Assembly (NCBI GenBank): GCA_938045585.1
Contig: CALIAU010000026.1
Span: 1 to 44,712, forward strand
Direction of reading: 5' to 3'
Length of the DNA: 44,712 nucleotides
From: an uncultured Saprospiraceae bacterium
Lineage (GTDB): Bacteria > Bacteroidota > Bacteroidia > Chitinophagales > Saprospiraceae
This document shows positions 16,937-26,681 of the stretch, one piece after another; position 1 is the first letter of the stretch; every line of letters begins with the position of its first letter. The position numbers and the translations under genes were made by a program. The notes under the pieces are model-generated. The model searched no databases, had not been told where the DNA came from, and saw only the letters and a program-made list of their open reading frames with translations.

Positions 16937-19900
16937 ATGAAGAATCTACTTTTATTAACCCTCTTTTTAATTTTAAGCGTGCCCATATTTTCACAAGGAG
17001 TCACGACCTCTTCCATGAATGGAAGAATTACAGATACTAATGGAGAGCCGCTGATAGGAGCAAATATTACTGCTACTCATACGCCATCAGGGACTTTCTA
17101 TGGGAATAGTACAGATGTTGATGGTTATTTCCGAATCGCGAGTATGCGTGTAGGAGGTCCATATTCGGTTACAATATCTTATACAGGTTACGAAGATGTT
17201 GTCAAAAATGATATTTACCTCAGACTTGGACAGGCATTTCAGTACAGTCCTCAAATGACAGATAATCAGATTATTATTGACGAGATTGCAATTGTTGCTA
17301 ATCGAAATGACATTTTTGACGGTAATAGGACTGGTGCCCAAACAACAGTCACTGAAAAACAAATAAATGAAATACCAACAGTCTCGCGTTCAATTGGAGA
17401 TTTTACACGTCTTACACCACAGTCTACGGCGACTGAGGGAAATGATGGATTTTCTGTTTCTTTTAATGGAATGAATAACAGATATAATGCTATTTACATT
17501 GATGGTGCTGTATCAAATGATGTTTTTGGATTAGCTGGGTCAGGTACGAACGGGGGGCAGACAGGAGTATCGCCGATCTCCTTAGATGCTATTGAAGAAT
17601 TTCAAATTAATCTTGCTCCATTCGATGTAAGAATTGGTGGATTTGCTGGTGCTGCAATTAGTGCCATTACAAGATCAGGATCTAATAATACAGAAGGATC
17701 AATATATAGTTTCTTTAGAAATGAATCTCTAGCGGGAAAAACTCCAACAGATAACCCAGATGTTGAGCGTGTAGGTCTGAATGATTTCAATTCAACTATC
17801 TATGGTTTTAGATTAGGAGGTGCACTTCAAAAAAATAAACTATTCTATTTTATAAATGCAGAAATACAAAGGGAAACAACCCCTCTTCCATTTGATTTTG
17901 CAGATTATATTGGAGACTCTACTGCTGATGATATTGCTTCATTAGAAAGAAAATTACGGGATGAATATGGTTATGAGCCTGGTACTTTTACAAACAATGA
18001 ACGATTTTTGAATAGTGAAAAATTTACTGGAAGATTAGACTACAATATTAACAACGACCATAAACTGGCTCTGAAGCTCTCTTATGTTCATGCTGACAAC
18101 TTAGAAGGTGTACAATCAGACAGGAATGACATTTCGTTCTTAAATTCTTCAGAAAGATTTGATGCAAAAACTTGGACAAGTTCTCTTGAACTTAATTCCA
18201 TAATTAGCCCTACTCTTTCTAACAACCTTTCTCTTGGATTCACAGCCGTTAGAGATGATAGAGATCCGAATGGAGAGCCTTTTCCGTATGTACTAATTTT
18301 TGATGGTGCTGGTGAAATTACATTTGGATCAGAACAATTTTCTACAGCCAATTTATTGAACCAAAATATATTTACAATTACAGACAATCTTTCTTACTAC
18401 AAAGGAAAACACACATTTACATTAGGAACTCATAATGAGTTCTACCAGGTAGATAATCTTTTCCTTGCTTTTAATTATGGTTCTTATGAATTTTTAAGTC
18501 TAAATGACTTTTTGACTGATCAAAATTCTGACTTTTTTATCAGAAACTATTCATTGGTGGATAATATATCTGGTGACGATTCTGAAGCAATTGCTTCGTT
18601 TTCTGCAGGTCAGTTAGGAGTTTATTTTCAAGATGAATTCCAGGCTTCAGACAGATTAAAATTAACAGCTGGTTTGAGACTTGATTATCCGTTTTATGAG
18701 GACACTCCAGGAAATGAAGAATTTAATCAGAATACAATTCCTCTACTTGAAGCAGAAGGATACGATCTTCAAGGTGCGAGAGCAGGAGAATTTATTAAAA
18801 GTAGACTTCAATTCTCTCCTAGGATTGGATTCAACTACGATATAACTGGAAATAACAGGACGCAATTAAGAGGTGGAGTCGGAATGTTCACTAGTAGATC
18901 TCCTTTAGTTTGGGTAGGTGGAGCTTTTAACAATTATGGATTAAATGTAGGCACACAATTACATTTTGGAGATCTACCATTTAACCCAAATTGGCAGGAT
19001 CAATCTCCTGGAAATATTGACCTTCAAAATGTAACACCTTCAGGATCAGTTGATTTATTTGCAGAAGATTTTAAACTTCCACAATTTTTAAAGTTCAACC
19101 TTGCATTAGATCATAAAATTGGTAACGGTTGGGTTCTAGGTTTGGATGGTTTATACAATAAAACATTGCAAAATGTTGCATATCAGAACTTAAACTTGAG
19201 ACCTTCTACTACTCGTGCAACTGGAACTCCGGATGATAGACTACTCTATAACAGACGTGATGAAGTAGATGATACCTATTCAAGAATTTTATTAGGATAC
19301 AATACAACAGAAGGATATGCATATAATGCAACTGCAACCCTAACTAAAACATTTAGCCGAGGTCTTTCCTTTATGCTTGGGTACTCTTACGGAGATTCAT
19401 TTTCAGTATTTGATGGTACATCATCTCAAAATTCTTCTCAATGGAGAGGTCTACATACTGTTAATGGAAGAAATGTAGAACAGCCATTAACGAGGTCAGA
19501 TTTTTCTGCAGGTCAAAGGTTAATTGGACTTATTAGTTACACGTATGATTGGACAAACTCTATTGGAACGACTATTAGTTTATTTCATGAAAGTAGAGCA
19601 GGAAATCCTTATTCTTATATTTACAACGATGGTGGAAGATTCAATAACGAAGACTCGAGAGAAAGATCTTTGATCTATGTTCCTGCAAGTGCAGATGAAA
19701 TCATCTTAGTAGACAACGATGGTGTTTCACCAGAAGCTCAATGGACAGCATTAGATAACTTTATTTCAAATGATTCGTACCTAAGCTCCAGGAGAGGACA
19801 ATACGCTGAGAGAAACGAAAGTAGAGGGCCTTCTTCTCATGTAATGGATTTAAAATTAATCCAAGACTTGGGAGTTAATGTAGGTGGCAAAGGTCATAAG

Positions 19901-20155
19901 TTGCAGTTTACTTTAGATGTATATAACTTTACAAACCTAATAAATAAAGATTGGGGAAGAAGATCGTTTGTAGGATCATTTGGAAGTGTTGAGTTGTTAG
20001 ATTTTGAAGGATTTCAGAATGATACTGAACCAACGTTTAGTTTTAATTTAAATAGACTAAATGATGATGGTGAATTGTTTAGAGGTATAGACGATAATGG
20101 CATTCAATCTTCTAGATGGCAAATGCAGTTTGGACTACGATATATCTTTGATTAA
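16937..20155 (+). CDS. Oar-like TonB-dependent outer-membrane receptor
   Basis: The signal peptide (MKNLLLLTLFLILSVPIFSQ) is followed by a carboxypeptidase-regulatory-like domain (about 25-110: GRITDTNGEPLIGANITATH, then DVDGYFRIASMRVGGPYSV). A plug domain follows (about 130-235, with SISLDAIEEFQINLAPFDV-type residues and GGFAGAAISAITRSGSN). The rest is a beta-barrel rich in alternating strands, ending SSRWQMQFGLRYIFD. At 1072 residues it fits the Oar family, named from Myxococcus and common in Bacteroidota. These receptors take up or anchor large ligands using TonB energy from the inner membrane; the ligand is unknown. No SusD partner is adjacent, which separates it from SusC-type polysaccharide loci. 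Confidence 0.9.
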   Translation: MKNLLLLTLFLILSVPIFSQGVTTSSMNGRITDTNGEPLIGANITATHTPSGTFYGNSTDVDGYFRIASMRVGGPYSVTISYTGYEDVVKNDIYLRLGQAFQYSPQMTDNQIIIDEIAIVANRNDIFDGNRTGAQTTVTEKQINEIPTVSRSIGDFTRLTPQSTATEGNDGFSVSFNGMNNRYNAIYIDGAVSNDVFGLAGSGTNGGQTGVSPISLDAIEEFQINLAPFDVRIGGFAGAAISAITRSGSNNTEGSIYSFFRNESLAGKTPTDNPDVERVGLNDFNSTIYGFRLGGALQKNKLFYFINAEIQRETTPLPFDFADYIGDSTADDIASLERKLRDEYGYEPGTFTNNERFLNSEKFTGRLDYNINNDHKLALKLSYVHADNLEGVQSDRNDISFLNSSERFDAKTWTSSLELNSIISPTLSNNLSLGFTAVRDDRDPNGEPFPYVLIFDGAGEITFGSEQFSTANLLNQNIFTITDNLSYYKGKHTFTLGTHNEFYQVDNLFLAFNYGSYEFLSLNDFLTDQNSDFFIRNYSLVDNISGDDSEAIASFSAGQLGVYFQDEFQASDRLKLTAGLRLDYPFYEDTPGNEEFNQNTIPLLEAEGYDLQGARAGEFIKSRLQFSPRIGFNYDITGNNRTQLRGGVGMFTSRSPLVWVGGAFNNYGLNVGTQLHFGDLPFNPNWQDQSPGNIDLQNVTPSGSVDLFAEDFKLPQFLKFNLALDHKIGNGWVLGLDGLYNKTLQNVAYQNLNLRPSTTRATGTPDDRLLYNRRDEVDDTYSRILLGYNTTEGYAYNATATLTKTFSRGLSFMLGYSYGDSFSVFDGTSSQNSSQWRGLHTVNGRNVEQPLTRSDFSAGQRLIGLISYTYDWTNSIGTTISLFHESRAGNPYSYIYNDGGRFNNEDSRERSLIYVPASADEIILVDNDGVSPEAQWTALDNFISNDSYLSSRRGQYAERNESRGPSSHVMDLKLIQDLGVNVGGKGHKLQFTLDVYNFTNLINKDWGRRSFVGSFGSVELLDFEGFQNDTEPTFSFNLNRLNDDGELFRGIDDNGIQSSRWQMQFGLRYIFD

Positions 20156-20174
20156 ACTATCATAAAATCTGCTC

Positions 20175-20220
20175 AAGAAATAAGAGGAGTTTGCTTTTAT
20201 GCGAATTCCTCTTATTTCTT
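20175..20220. terminator. bidirectional intrinsic terminator
   Basis: The 14-nt arms AAGAAATAAGAGGA (20175-20188) and TCCTCTTATTTCTT (20207-20220) pair perfectly. The 18-nt loop can pair further through TTGC and GCGA. It lies between the convergent Oar-like receptor (+) and CtlX-like gene (-). Confidence 0.85.
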
Positions 20221-20242
20221 TAAAACCATGACTGCATTTATT

Positions 20243-21175
20243 TTAGACAGAAGGGTAAAACACCTCCGCAATCATGCAACGGACACTCCCTCCCCCATAC
20301 TTTTCGATGGTAGGAATAGGAATAACAAGCAACTTAGATAAGCTGTGCAGCTCTTTTTTCTGTTCCGCTTCTAGAGAATCATAGGCAGCCTGAGATAAAA
20401 TAAGATTAGGTTCTCCCTCTTTGCTTGCAACTTGGAGCATATTTCCAGCAAAAGAATTCATCTGATCCATAGTTATATCAAATATTTTCTTTCCAGTGGA
20501 CTCTAATCGTTTTACAACTGACCTGCGTTCGTCTTCATCAGTAATACTATCCAAACAGATAACCACAAAATCTTTGCCCATTGCCATCATAACATTGGTA
20601 TGGTAAATCTCCTCTCCTGCTGCATCACGTGCAAAGAATACTTCCTTAGAGTAGCCTAAGAGCAAACAAAACTTTTCTATTAAGAATACATGTGTTCTTG
20701 GTGAGACACAGGCATAACAGATTTTGTTTACTCTATCTAGAATCAAGGAACCTGTGCCTTCTAAAAAGACCGGTTCTTTTTCTTCCTCATAGAAATCAAA
20801 GGTGATACGTCGTTCGTAGTTATATTTTTCAGTCAGCTGTTCTACGATATCTTCGCGTCTTTCGTGCCTTCTTGTTTTTGCAAACATGGGATAGGTTACA
20901 ATATGACTGTTTTCATGACAGGTAATCCAGTTATTTGGAAAAACAGCATCTGGTTTTAAAGGAGTATCTGTATCATCAAATACGATGACATCTATTTCAT
21001 TTCTCCGCATCACCTCTACCATTGCATCGAATTCCTTAATTGCGAGTTGCTTTATCTTTTCTGTTTCTTCTGCTCCTTCCTTGGATTGAAAACTATTATT
21101 CTCTGCTGTTTCTGGATTAAACCCAAAATTAGAGGGTCGTATCATGAACACAGTATCTGTTATTTGTCTTGCCAT
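20243..21175 (-). CDS. ctlX: citrulline-type guanidino/ureido hydrolase, CtlX family
   Basis: A pentein-fold enzyme of the arginine deiminase/amidinotransferase superfamily, 310 residues. The family N-terminus is ARQITDTVFMIRPSNFGFN. Likely active-site blocks are DAVFPNNW (76-83), FLEGTGSLILDR (E139), YHTNVMMAMG (H192) and GGGSVRCM (C300), giving the Cys-His-acid set. CtlX proteins are linked to citrulline utilisation, which would yield ornithine; this substrate is family knowledge, not shown here. Its ATG comes 2 nt after the stop of the upstream transporter gene, so the two are probably co-transcribed. rocD, which uses ornithine, lies 9 kb away. Confidence 0.75.
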   Translation of the reverse strand: MARQITDTVFMIRPSNFGFNPETAENNSFQSKEGAEETEKIKQLAIKEFDAMVEVMRRNEIDVIVFDDTDTPLKPDAVFPNNWITCHENSHIVTYPMFAKTRRHERREDIVEQLTEKYNYERRITFDFYEEEKEPVFLEGTGSLILDRVNKICYACVSPRTHVFLIEKFCLLLGYSKEVFFARDAAGEEIYHTNVMMAMGKDFVVICLDSITDEDERRSVVKRLESTGKKIFDITMDQMNSFAGNMLQVASKEGEPNLILSQAAYDSLEAEQKKELHSLSKLLVIPIPTIEKYGGGSVRCMIAEVFYPSV

Positions 21176-21177
21176 AG

Positions 21178-21945
21178 TTATAGAGTGGCTTCATGTTTTA
21201 AAGTATCCGCCAGTGTTTTCCCCAAATAACGATCAATTAGATGATGTGCGAGATAAATCACTGGCGTAAGCAAAATTGCCATTGCAAATTTATAAATATA
21301 ATTCACTGTCCCAATAGCTAAGACGCGCACAATATCCCAGTCCGCCCCTATATAGAAGGCAATTATCAAGACGATATAGCTATCAATACATTGTGAGACT
21401 AAGGTAGATCCCGTTGCTCTTAACCAAATAGATTTCTCACCAGTCCAGGAGCGTATTTTTTGGAACACCATAACATCCACAATCTGACCTACCAAGAAGG
21501 CCACAAGTGAACCTATTATTATCCATAAGCCCTGTCCAAAAATAGCGCGAAAAGCATCATCCATTTGCTCTACCTTCGGCTCTTGTAATAATCCGCTTTG
21601 CGTGTCCCACCAGCCATTGGGCTCTAAGTAGATAGCAAAGTACACCATCGCAAAGGCATAGAGTATAATAAGTACCGCAAAATAAGATAGATAACGCACT
21701 CCCCTTTTACCAAAATACTCATTGATGATATCAGTCATTACAAACACGATTGGCCAAAGTACTACCCCAGCTGTAAGGCTAAATCCCAGCCCCTCTACCC
21801 CTAGTATGGTCCAATCAAAAGGTGTAAAACCTAGAGTCGATTCTAAGGAGAAAATTTTGACCCCTACAAATTCAGCAATCAGTGTATTTGCAAGGAAAAA
21901 GCCTCCAAGAATGAAAAATAGCCTTGTCCTCTTATCTTTGAGCAT
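21178..21945 (-). CDS. yhhQ: queuosine precursor transporter, YhhQ/VUT family
   Basis: An inner-membrane protein of 255 residues with about six to seven helices. The conserved C-terminal half is IIGSLVAFLVGQIVDVMVF, then RATGSTLVSQCIDSYIVL, then GTVNYIYKFAMAILLTPVIY. These match the YhhQ family, which imports 7-cyano-7-deazaguanine or related queuosine precursors. No que genes are nearby. It is immediately upstream of the CtlX-like gene, so the pairing is either chance or a shared promoter. It is divergent from hscA, with a 67-nt gap. Confidence 0.85.
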   Translation of the reverse strand: MLKDKRTRLFFILGGFFLANTLIAEFVGVKIFSLESTLGFTPFDWTILGVEGLGFSLTAGVVLWPIVFVMTDIINEYFGKRGVRYLSYFAVLIILYAFAMVYFAIYLEPNGWWDTQSGLLQEPKVEQMDDAFRAIFGQGLWIIIGSLVAFLVGQIVDVMVFQKIRSWTGEKSIWLRATGSTLVSQCIDSYIVLIIAFYIGADWDIVRVLAIGTVNYIYKFAMAILLTPVIYLAHHLIDRYLGKTLADTLKHEATL

Positions 21946-22012
21946 GAAAACGCCTTATTTGCAAACAATTTACTCAATTACGTATTAATAGAGAGAAGCT
22001 TAGTAAGAATAG

Positions 22013-23863
22013 ATGGCAAAAATACCAATAGACCTCAAAGCAGGTGGCATAAAGAAGGATGACTCCGTTATAGTAGGCATAGATCTAGGAACAACAAATA
22101 GCCTTGTTTCTTATATTAAGGACGGACAGGCAATTGCGGTCAAAGATGCAAATGGAACAAATGCACTGGTCCCTTCTATCGTTAGCTTTGCAGCAGATGG
22201 AGAAATTTTAGTGGGCGAACAAGCGAGGATGCACCTAATAAAACATCCAGAACGCACTATATACTCAGTCAAAAGATTATTAGGCAAATCCTTTGCCGAT
22301 ATTAAGGAACATAGTTCGAAGTTGGCTTATACTATTATTGAAGGCGATGATGAAGCCTTGGTAAAAATCAAGATAGACGAGAAGTTTTATACCCCTGTCG
22401 AATTATCTGCGGAGATACTAAAGTACTTAAAGCAGCGTGTGGAACAAGCGCTCGACATGCCTGTATCAAAAGCAGTTATTACAGTACCAGCCTACTTTAA
22501 CGATACACAACGACAGTCTACTAAAGATGCTGGTAAGCTAGCAGGGCTCGATGTCCTCAGAATCATTAACGAACCTACTGCTGCCAGTCTAGCCTATGGT
22601 TTGGATAATTTGCAGAATGGGAAAATTGCTATTTACGACCTAGGTGGAGGCACCTTTGACGTGTCTATCTTAGAAATTACAGATGGAGTTTTTGAAGTAC
22701 TGTCAACACATGGCGATACCTACTTGGGTGGTGACGATATTGACAACGCCATCATTCGGTTCTGGATGGATAAATATGATATTGCGGAAATAGCTGTTCT
22801 GGAGAATAAAGAATTTACCCAAGCAATTCGTTTGACCGCAGAACGTGCCAAGAAGCAACTGAGCTATGAAGAAACGTTTTCTGAAACACTTGGAGGTGTG
22901 CAATTTGAAATACATAGAGATGAATTTGATGCGCTTATCGCTCCTATTATAGACCGTACTATTTCCTCTGTGCAGCAAGCTTTGAAGGATGCTAAATTAA
23001 CTGTGGATCAGGTGGACGAACTCGTTCTTGTAGGTGGATCTACCCGTATTCCTTATATCAAAACTACCCTATCTAATTTCTTTAAGAAGAAAGCAAACGA
23101 CACACTTGATCCAGATGAAGTCGTCTCATTAGGTGCTGCCGTGCAAGCAGATGTCTTAGCAGGAAAGAACAAGCGGATCTTACTCTTGGATGTTACTCCT
23201 CTTTCTATGGGCATAGAAACTATGGGAGGACTCATGGATGTGATCGTTCCTAGGAATAGTACTATCCCTACTAAGGTGGGAAGAAAATATACGACCTCTA
23301 TAGATGGTCAAAAAAATCTAAAAGTTGCCATTTATCAGGGTGAACGTGACCTAGTAAAAGATAATAGAAAATTAGGAGAATTTATCTTACGAGATATCCC
23401 TCCCATGGCTGCAGGTATTCCAAAAATAGAAGTGCACTTTATCATTGATTCCGACGGCATCTTACAGGTCCGAGCAAAGGAAGAACGGAGTGGAACAGAA
23501 AGTACGATTGAAATAAATAATCACCTCGGCATTTCTGAAGAAGAAATGGGACGAATGCTTTTAGAAAGCATTCAAAATGCTGAGGCAGACATGCAGGTAA
23601 AAGCCTTACAGGAAAGTGTAAACGAAGCAAACTATATTTTGAATGCTTCTAAAAAGTTTATCGTTCAAAACGAAAGCATACTTTCTAAAGAAGAGATTGC
23701 TGAAATACAAGTACGTAGCAAGGCTCTCTCAGCACAAGTAAATCTTGCTGATAAAAATGGAATTCAAGCGGCAATACAAACCTTGAACGAATTCACTACT
23801 CCTCTTGCACATCGTGCACTCGATAAACATATAGGCGATGCCATCAAGGGTGTGGAAATATAA
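22013..23863 (+). CDS. hscA: Fe-S assembly Hsp70 chaperone
   Basis: An Hsp70-family ATPase of 616 residues, the usual HscA length, without the long acidic DnaK tail. ATP-site motifs are present: [13 protein letters not shown] (22-34), [12 protein letters not shown] (185-196), [14 protein letters not shown] (208-221) and [13 protein letters not shown]. The substrate-binding segment is [18 protein letters not shown]-like. HscA releases nascent [2Fe-2S] clusters from IscU with the help of HscB. Neither iscU, iscS nor hscB is in the window, while fdx and iscX lie 20 kb downstream. A DnaK paralogue is the alternative, but the short C-terminus favours HscA. Confidence 0.8.
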   Translation: MAKIPIDLKAGGIKKDDSVIVGIDLGTTNSLVSYIKDGQAIAVKDANGTNALVPSIVSFAADGEILVGEQARMHLIKHPERTIYSVKRLLGKSFADIKEHSSKLAYTIIEGDDEALVKIKIDEKFYTPVELSAEILKYLKQRVEQALDMPVSKAVITVPAYFNDTQRQSTKDAGKLAGLDVLRIINEPTAASLAYGLDNLQNGKIAIYDLGGGTFDVSILEITDGVFEVLSTHGDTYLGGDDIDNAIIRFWMDKYDIAEIAVLENKEFTQAIRLTAERAKKQLSYEETFSETLGGVQFEIHRDEFDALIAPIIDRTISSVQQALKDAKLTVDQVDELVLVGGSTRIPYIKTTLSNFFKKKANDTLDPDEVVSLGAAVQADVLAGKNKRILLLDVTPLSMGIETMGGLMDVIVPRNSTIPTKVGRKYTTSIDGQKNLKVAIYQGERDLVKDNRKLGEFILRDIPPMAAGIPKIEVHFIIDSDGILQVRAKEERSGTESTIEINNHLGISEEEMGRMLLESIQNAEADMQVKALQESVNEANYILNASKKFIVQNESILSKEEIAEIQVRSKALSAQVNLADKNGIQAAIQTLNEFTTPLAHRALDKHIGDAIKGVEI

Positions 23864-23901
23864 AGTTGTGCAGTCAGAGATATGCATTTACTGTTTCCTT
23901 T

Positions 23902-25062
23902 TCATATAAGCATTATATCTTGGCTTGGATTTTCTTCTTCACGTAATGCATCTAACTCTCCGTTTTTCTCTAGAAAGAGTGGAAAGAGTGCACTGCGGTC
24001 TTCTTCCATCATATAATCTAAAATACTTTGAAAGGCCCTGTTAATTTCTTTCGGTTTGCTAGCATCCATATGCTTAAGATATTTAGCAACCACTTTCATT
24101 TTTATCTCTTTGGGTATAATCTGAATATTATAATAGGAAGGTCTTTCGAGGATATTTAAATACAGATCATTTTCTTCAATCATTTGCAATTCTAGACAAT
24201 CTTCATATAGCTCTGGGATTTGAAAAACATTCAGAATGGATACAGTGGGTGCAATTTTAAAATGAATGCTAGGAAAGGCTCTTATTAATTCTCTATTCCT
24301 TAGAATTTCTTGCCAGTTCATTTCTTTTCGTATGTATTCACCCAAGGCATTGCTGGCATCAATACTCGCTAGGAGTTCGACTTCTTTAAAGTGACTCCAT
24401 AGCTCCATCAGATTATAATCTTTAAACTTTAGTTTTGAAAAATTAGTATTGTATCGCAGCCTTGCCTTAGTAGCATTATGTGCAATTAACCATTCTAGTA
24501 GTTTGTAATGTTCCTCTGTTACAAGTGGTTCGCCTCCAGCAAAATAAAACTCCTCCGCGCCAAGCAAGGCCTGTGCTGAAGATGCAATGAAGGCATCTAG
24601 GTCTTGAATATTTTTGATGATCGCTTTTTCTCCAATATGGCTATTCAAAGCTTTGGCATCATTATACCATTTGGAACTTGCGCCATGCCAGCAGGTTCTA
24701 CATCTATAGTTGCATACATTAGAAAAGCGTATATCAAAATACACAGGGAGCTTTGGTTCTTCTGCAAGTTGTTTGTAATCAAATTTATCGAAGGTTTCTA
24801 GCCGAATACTTTTGCCTCCACTGGCTTCTATTTTATGACAAACAAAACATCGTTGATCACTTTCGTTTCTTGAAAATTTTTGTCGGAGTGCCTTGACTTT
24901 TTTACCATTCCAAATTTCTTCTAAGGTCTCTGTATTTACATCCCCATAGGTAATATTTGCTACACAGCATGCCTTCGCTAAACCCTTATTGGACACATGA
25001 TAGTGTATGAATGGCATAAGGCAGTGTGGTTTTTCTTTCATAGAACCAAAGATAGCATGCAT
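23902..25062 (-). CDS. radical SAM protein with N-terminal SPASM/twitch-like cysteines
   Basis: The radical SAM core is in the middle of the 386-residue protein: C117-x3-C121-x2-C124 (CNYRCRTC) and GGEP at 176-179. Upstream lies a twitch-like cluster-binding region (C14, CC 32-33, the EEIWNGKKVKALRQKF motif, C72 and C75). In most SPASM proteins this comes after the core. The maturase substrate is unknown and no small precursor-peptide gene is adjacent. Two starts are possible: the ATG at 25062, or the ATG at 25041 (MKEKPHCLMPF). A terminator ends 9 nt upstream of the first, so the shorter form (379 residues) is plausible. It is convergent with hscA. Confidence 0.75.
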   Translation of the reverse strand: MHAIFGSMKEKPHCLMPFIHYHVSNKGLAKACCVANITYGDVNTETLEEIWNGKKVKALRQKFSRNESDQRCFVCHKIEASGGKSIRLETFDKFDYKQLAEEPKLPVYFDIRFSNVCNYRCRTCWHGASSKWYNDAKALNSHIGEKAIIKNIQDLDAFIASSAQALLGAEEFYFAGGEPLVTEEHYKLLEWLIAHNATKARLRYNTNFSKLKFKDYNLMELWSHFKEVELLASIDASNALGEYIRKEMNWQEILRNRELIRAFPSIHFKIAPTVSILNVFQIPELYEDCLELQMIEENDLYLNILERPSYYNIQIIPKEIKMKVVAKYLKHMDASKPKEINRAFQSILDYMMEEDRSALFPLFLEKNGELDALREEENPSQDIMLI

Positions 25063-25070
25063 TTGATACT

Positions 25071-25106
25071 AAAAAAAGCTGCCATACTTTTCTGAATAGC
25101 AGCTTT
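25071..25106 (-). terminator. intrinsic terminator of the M20 peptidase gene
   Basis: On the minus strand the stem AAAGCTGC/GCAGCTTT has a 16-nt loop and is followed by a T run. It lies after the stop of the exported M20 amidohydrolase and only 9 nt before the radical SAM gene's first ATG. Confidence 0.85.
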
Positions 25107-25159
25107 AAAAGAATCTTATGAAATATATTTCAAGGAATTCGATATTAGTTTATGTGCAT

Positions 25160-26596
25160 TTAATTTCCATCCACAGAGGAAGGAATAGGTGGAGGCCCTT
25201 CTGGCAAAATAGCCTTATAGACATGATCTCCCTTTCTTTTCTTAAACTCTGCTTGAATTTCGCTTACCAATGCAGGGTCTTCAAATAAATCCACCATAGT
25301 CATTCCTAGGGCTTTGGCAGCATAGACTAAGCCTTTGTGTCCAATGGACATACCACCAGTGGCTACTACAGCCCAAGAGTGCCAGGGTGTGCCTACTGGT
25401 GCAGTAGTTACACTGAGGCGTATTTCTGGTACGACCCAACTTACATCTCCTACATCCGATGATGCTCCACCGATAAGTGGTCTTGTTTCTTCTAGGGGCT
25501 CAATGGAACCATCTATTCCAAAGGTAGGGACCTCTAAGACTCTTTGCATTTCTTCTGCAAAGGCTATTTCTTCAGGCGTATATTTAATGGGACCTAAGGC
25601 CTCTAAATTCTTTTGTAAAGCTTTACCACCTCTTCGATTTACGAGCACCTCATGTAAACCAGAGACAAGTGTAACTTCATAATCCACATTGGCCATGATG
25701 GCTGCTCCTCTTGCTATCTCCTTTACATGTTCGTACACAGCCAGCATATCATCCCGCTGCGAGTCGCGTACCCTTGTCCATATCTTTGCATAGTCAGGTA
25801 CTACATTTACTACATCACCACCATGCATGATATGATAATGAATACGTGTAGTACCCTTTATATGTTCTCTAAAATAATTGATTCCTGTGGTAAATAACTC
25901 CATACCATCCACAGCGCTGCGCCCATTCCAGGGATCAAAGGAGGCATGGGCAGCCTGTCCTCTAAATTCTACTATAAAATCCACGAGCGCGAGTGAGCTC
26001 TGTACAACAGACTTTGTTTTAGCAGCCGGGTGCCAATCCAAACAAACATCCAGATCATCAAAGTAGCCTTCTCGAGCAAACCAGAGTTTACCAAAGTACT
26101 TTTCCTCAGCGGGTGTTCCAAAAAACTTGACGGTACCCTTAATCTTTCCAGCTTCAATAAGTTCCTTGATAGCAATGGCAGCACCCAAGGAACCTGCACC
26201 AAATAGATTATGACCGCAGCCATGGCCGCCCATACCTGGATTCAGTGGATCTTTAGTAGGTTGTGCTTTTTGTGAAAGCCCTGGCAGGGCATCAAATTCA
26301 CCTAGGATGCCAATCACTGGACTGCCCTCTCCGTAAGAAGCAACAAAGGCGGTAGGCATACCAGCAACAGCACGTTCTAGTTTCATTCCATTTTTTTCTG
26401 CATAAGAAGCAAGAATTTCAGAAGATTTGGTTTCTTCAAATGCTATTTCTGCAAGGGACCATATTTCATCACTCATCTCTATCAAGTTTGACTTATGTTT
26501 TTCTACACTATTAAGAATCATCTGTTTCGAATCAGATATCTGTGCCTGGCTTAGAGAAGTGAGCGTGCAAAATAGGAGAAGGATAATACTGCGCAT
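25160..26596 (-). CDS. exported M20 amidohydrolase, AbgB-like
   Basis: A metal-dependent amidohydrolase of 478 residues with an export signal (MRSIILLLFCTLTSLSQAQ). Dinuclear-metal and catalytic motifs are ILGEFDALPGL (D102), GHGCGHN (H125, H129), TPAEE (162-166) and DWHPA. The fold and length match the AbgB/p-aminobenzoyl-glutamate hydrolase group of the M20 family, which cleaves N-acyl amino acids or amidobenzoyl-glutamate. The usual partner AbgA is absent, and the signal peptide puts it in the periplasm or envelope, unlike E. coli AbgB. The substrate is therefore open. A strong terminator follows. Confidence 0.85.
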   Translation of the reverse strand: MRSIILLLFCTLTSLSQAQISDSKQMILNSVEKHKSNLIEMSDEIWSLAEIAFEETKSSEILASYAEKNGMKLERAVAGMPTAFVASYGEGSPVIGILGEFDALPGLSQKAQPTKDPLNPGMGGHGCGHNLFGAGSLGAAIAIKELIEAGKIKGTVKFFGTPAEEKYFGKLWFAREGYFDDLDVCLDWHPAAKTKSVVQSSLALVDFIVEFRGQAAHASFDPWNGRSAVDGMELFTTGINYFREHIKGTTRIHYHIMHGGDVVNVVPDYAKIWTRVRDSQRDDMLAVYEHVKEIARGAAIMANVDYEVTLVSGLHEVLVNRRGGKALQKNLEALGPIKYTPEEIAFAEEMQRVLEVPTFGIDGSIEPLEETRPLIGGASSDVGDVSWVVPEIRLSVTTAPVGTPWHSWAVVATGGMSIGHKGLVYAAKALGMTMVDLFEDPALVSEIQAEFKKRKGDHVYKAILPEGPPPIPSSVDGN

Positions 26597-26681
26597 GCCT
26601 TTATTTTTTATTCCTAAAAGATAATGAAATTCTTAGAATGCTTGTTAGAAAAATACTAGCATCTATTTGTTGACTAAGCAA

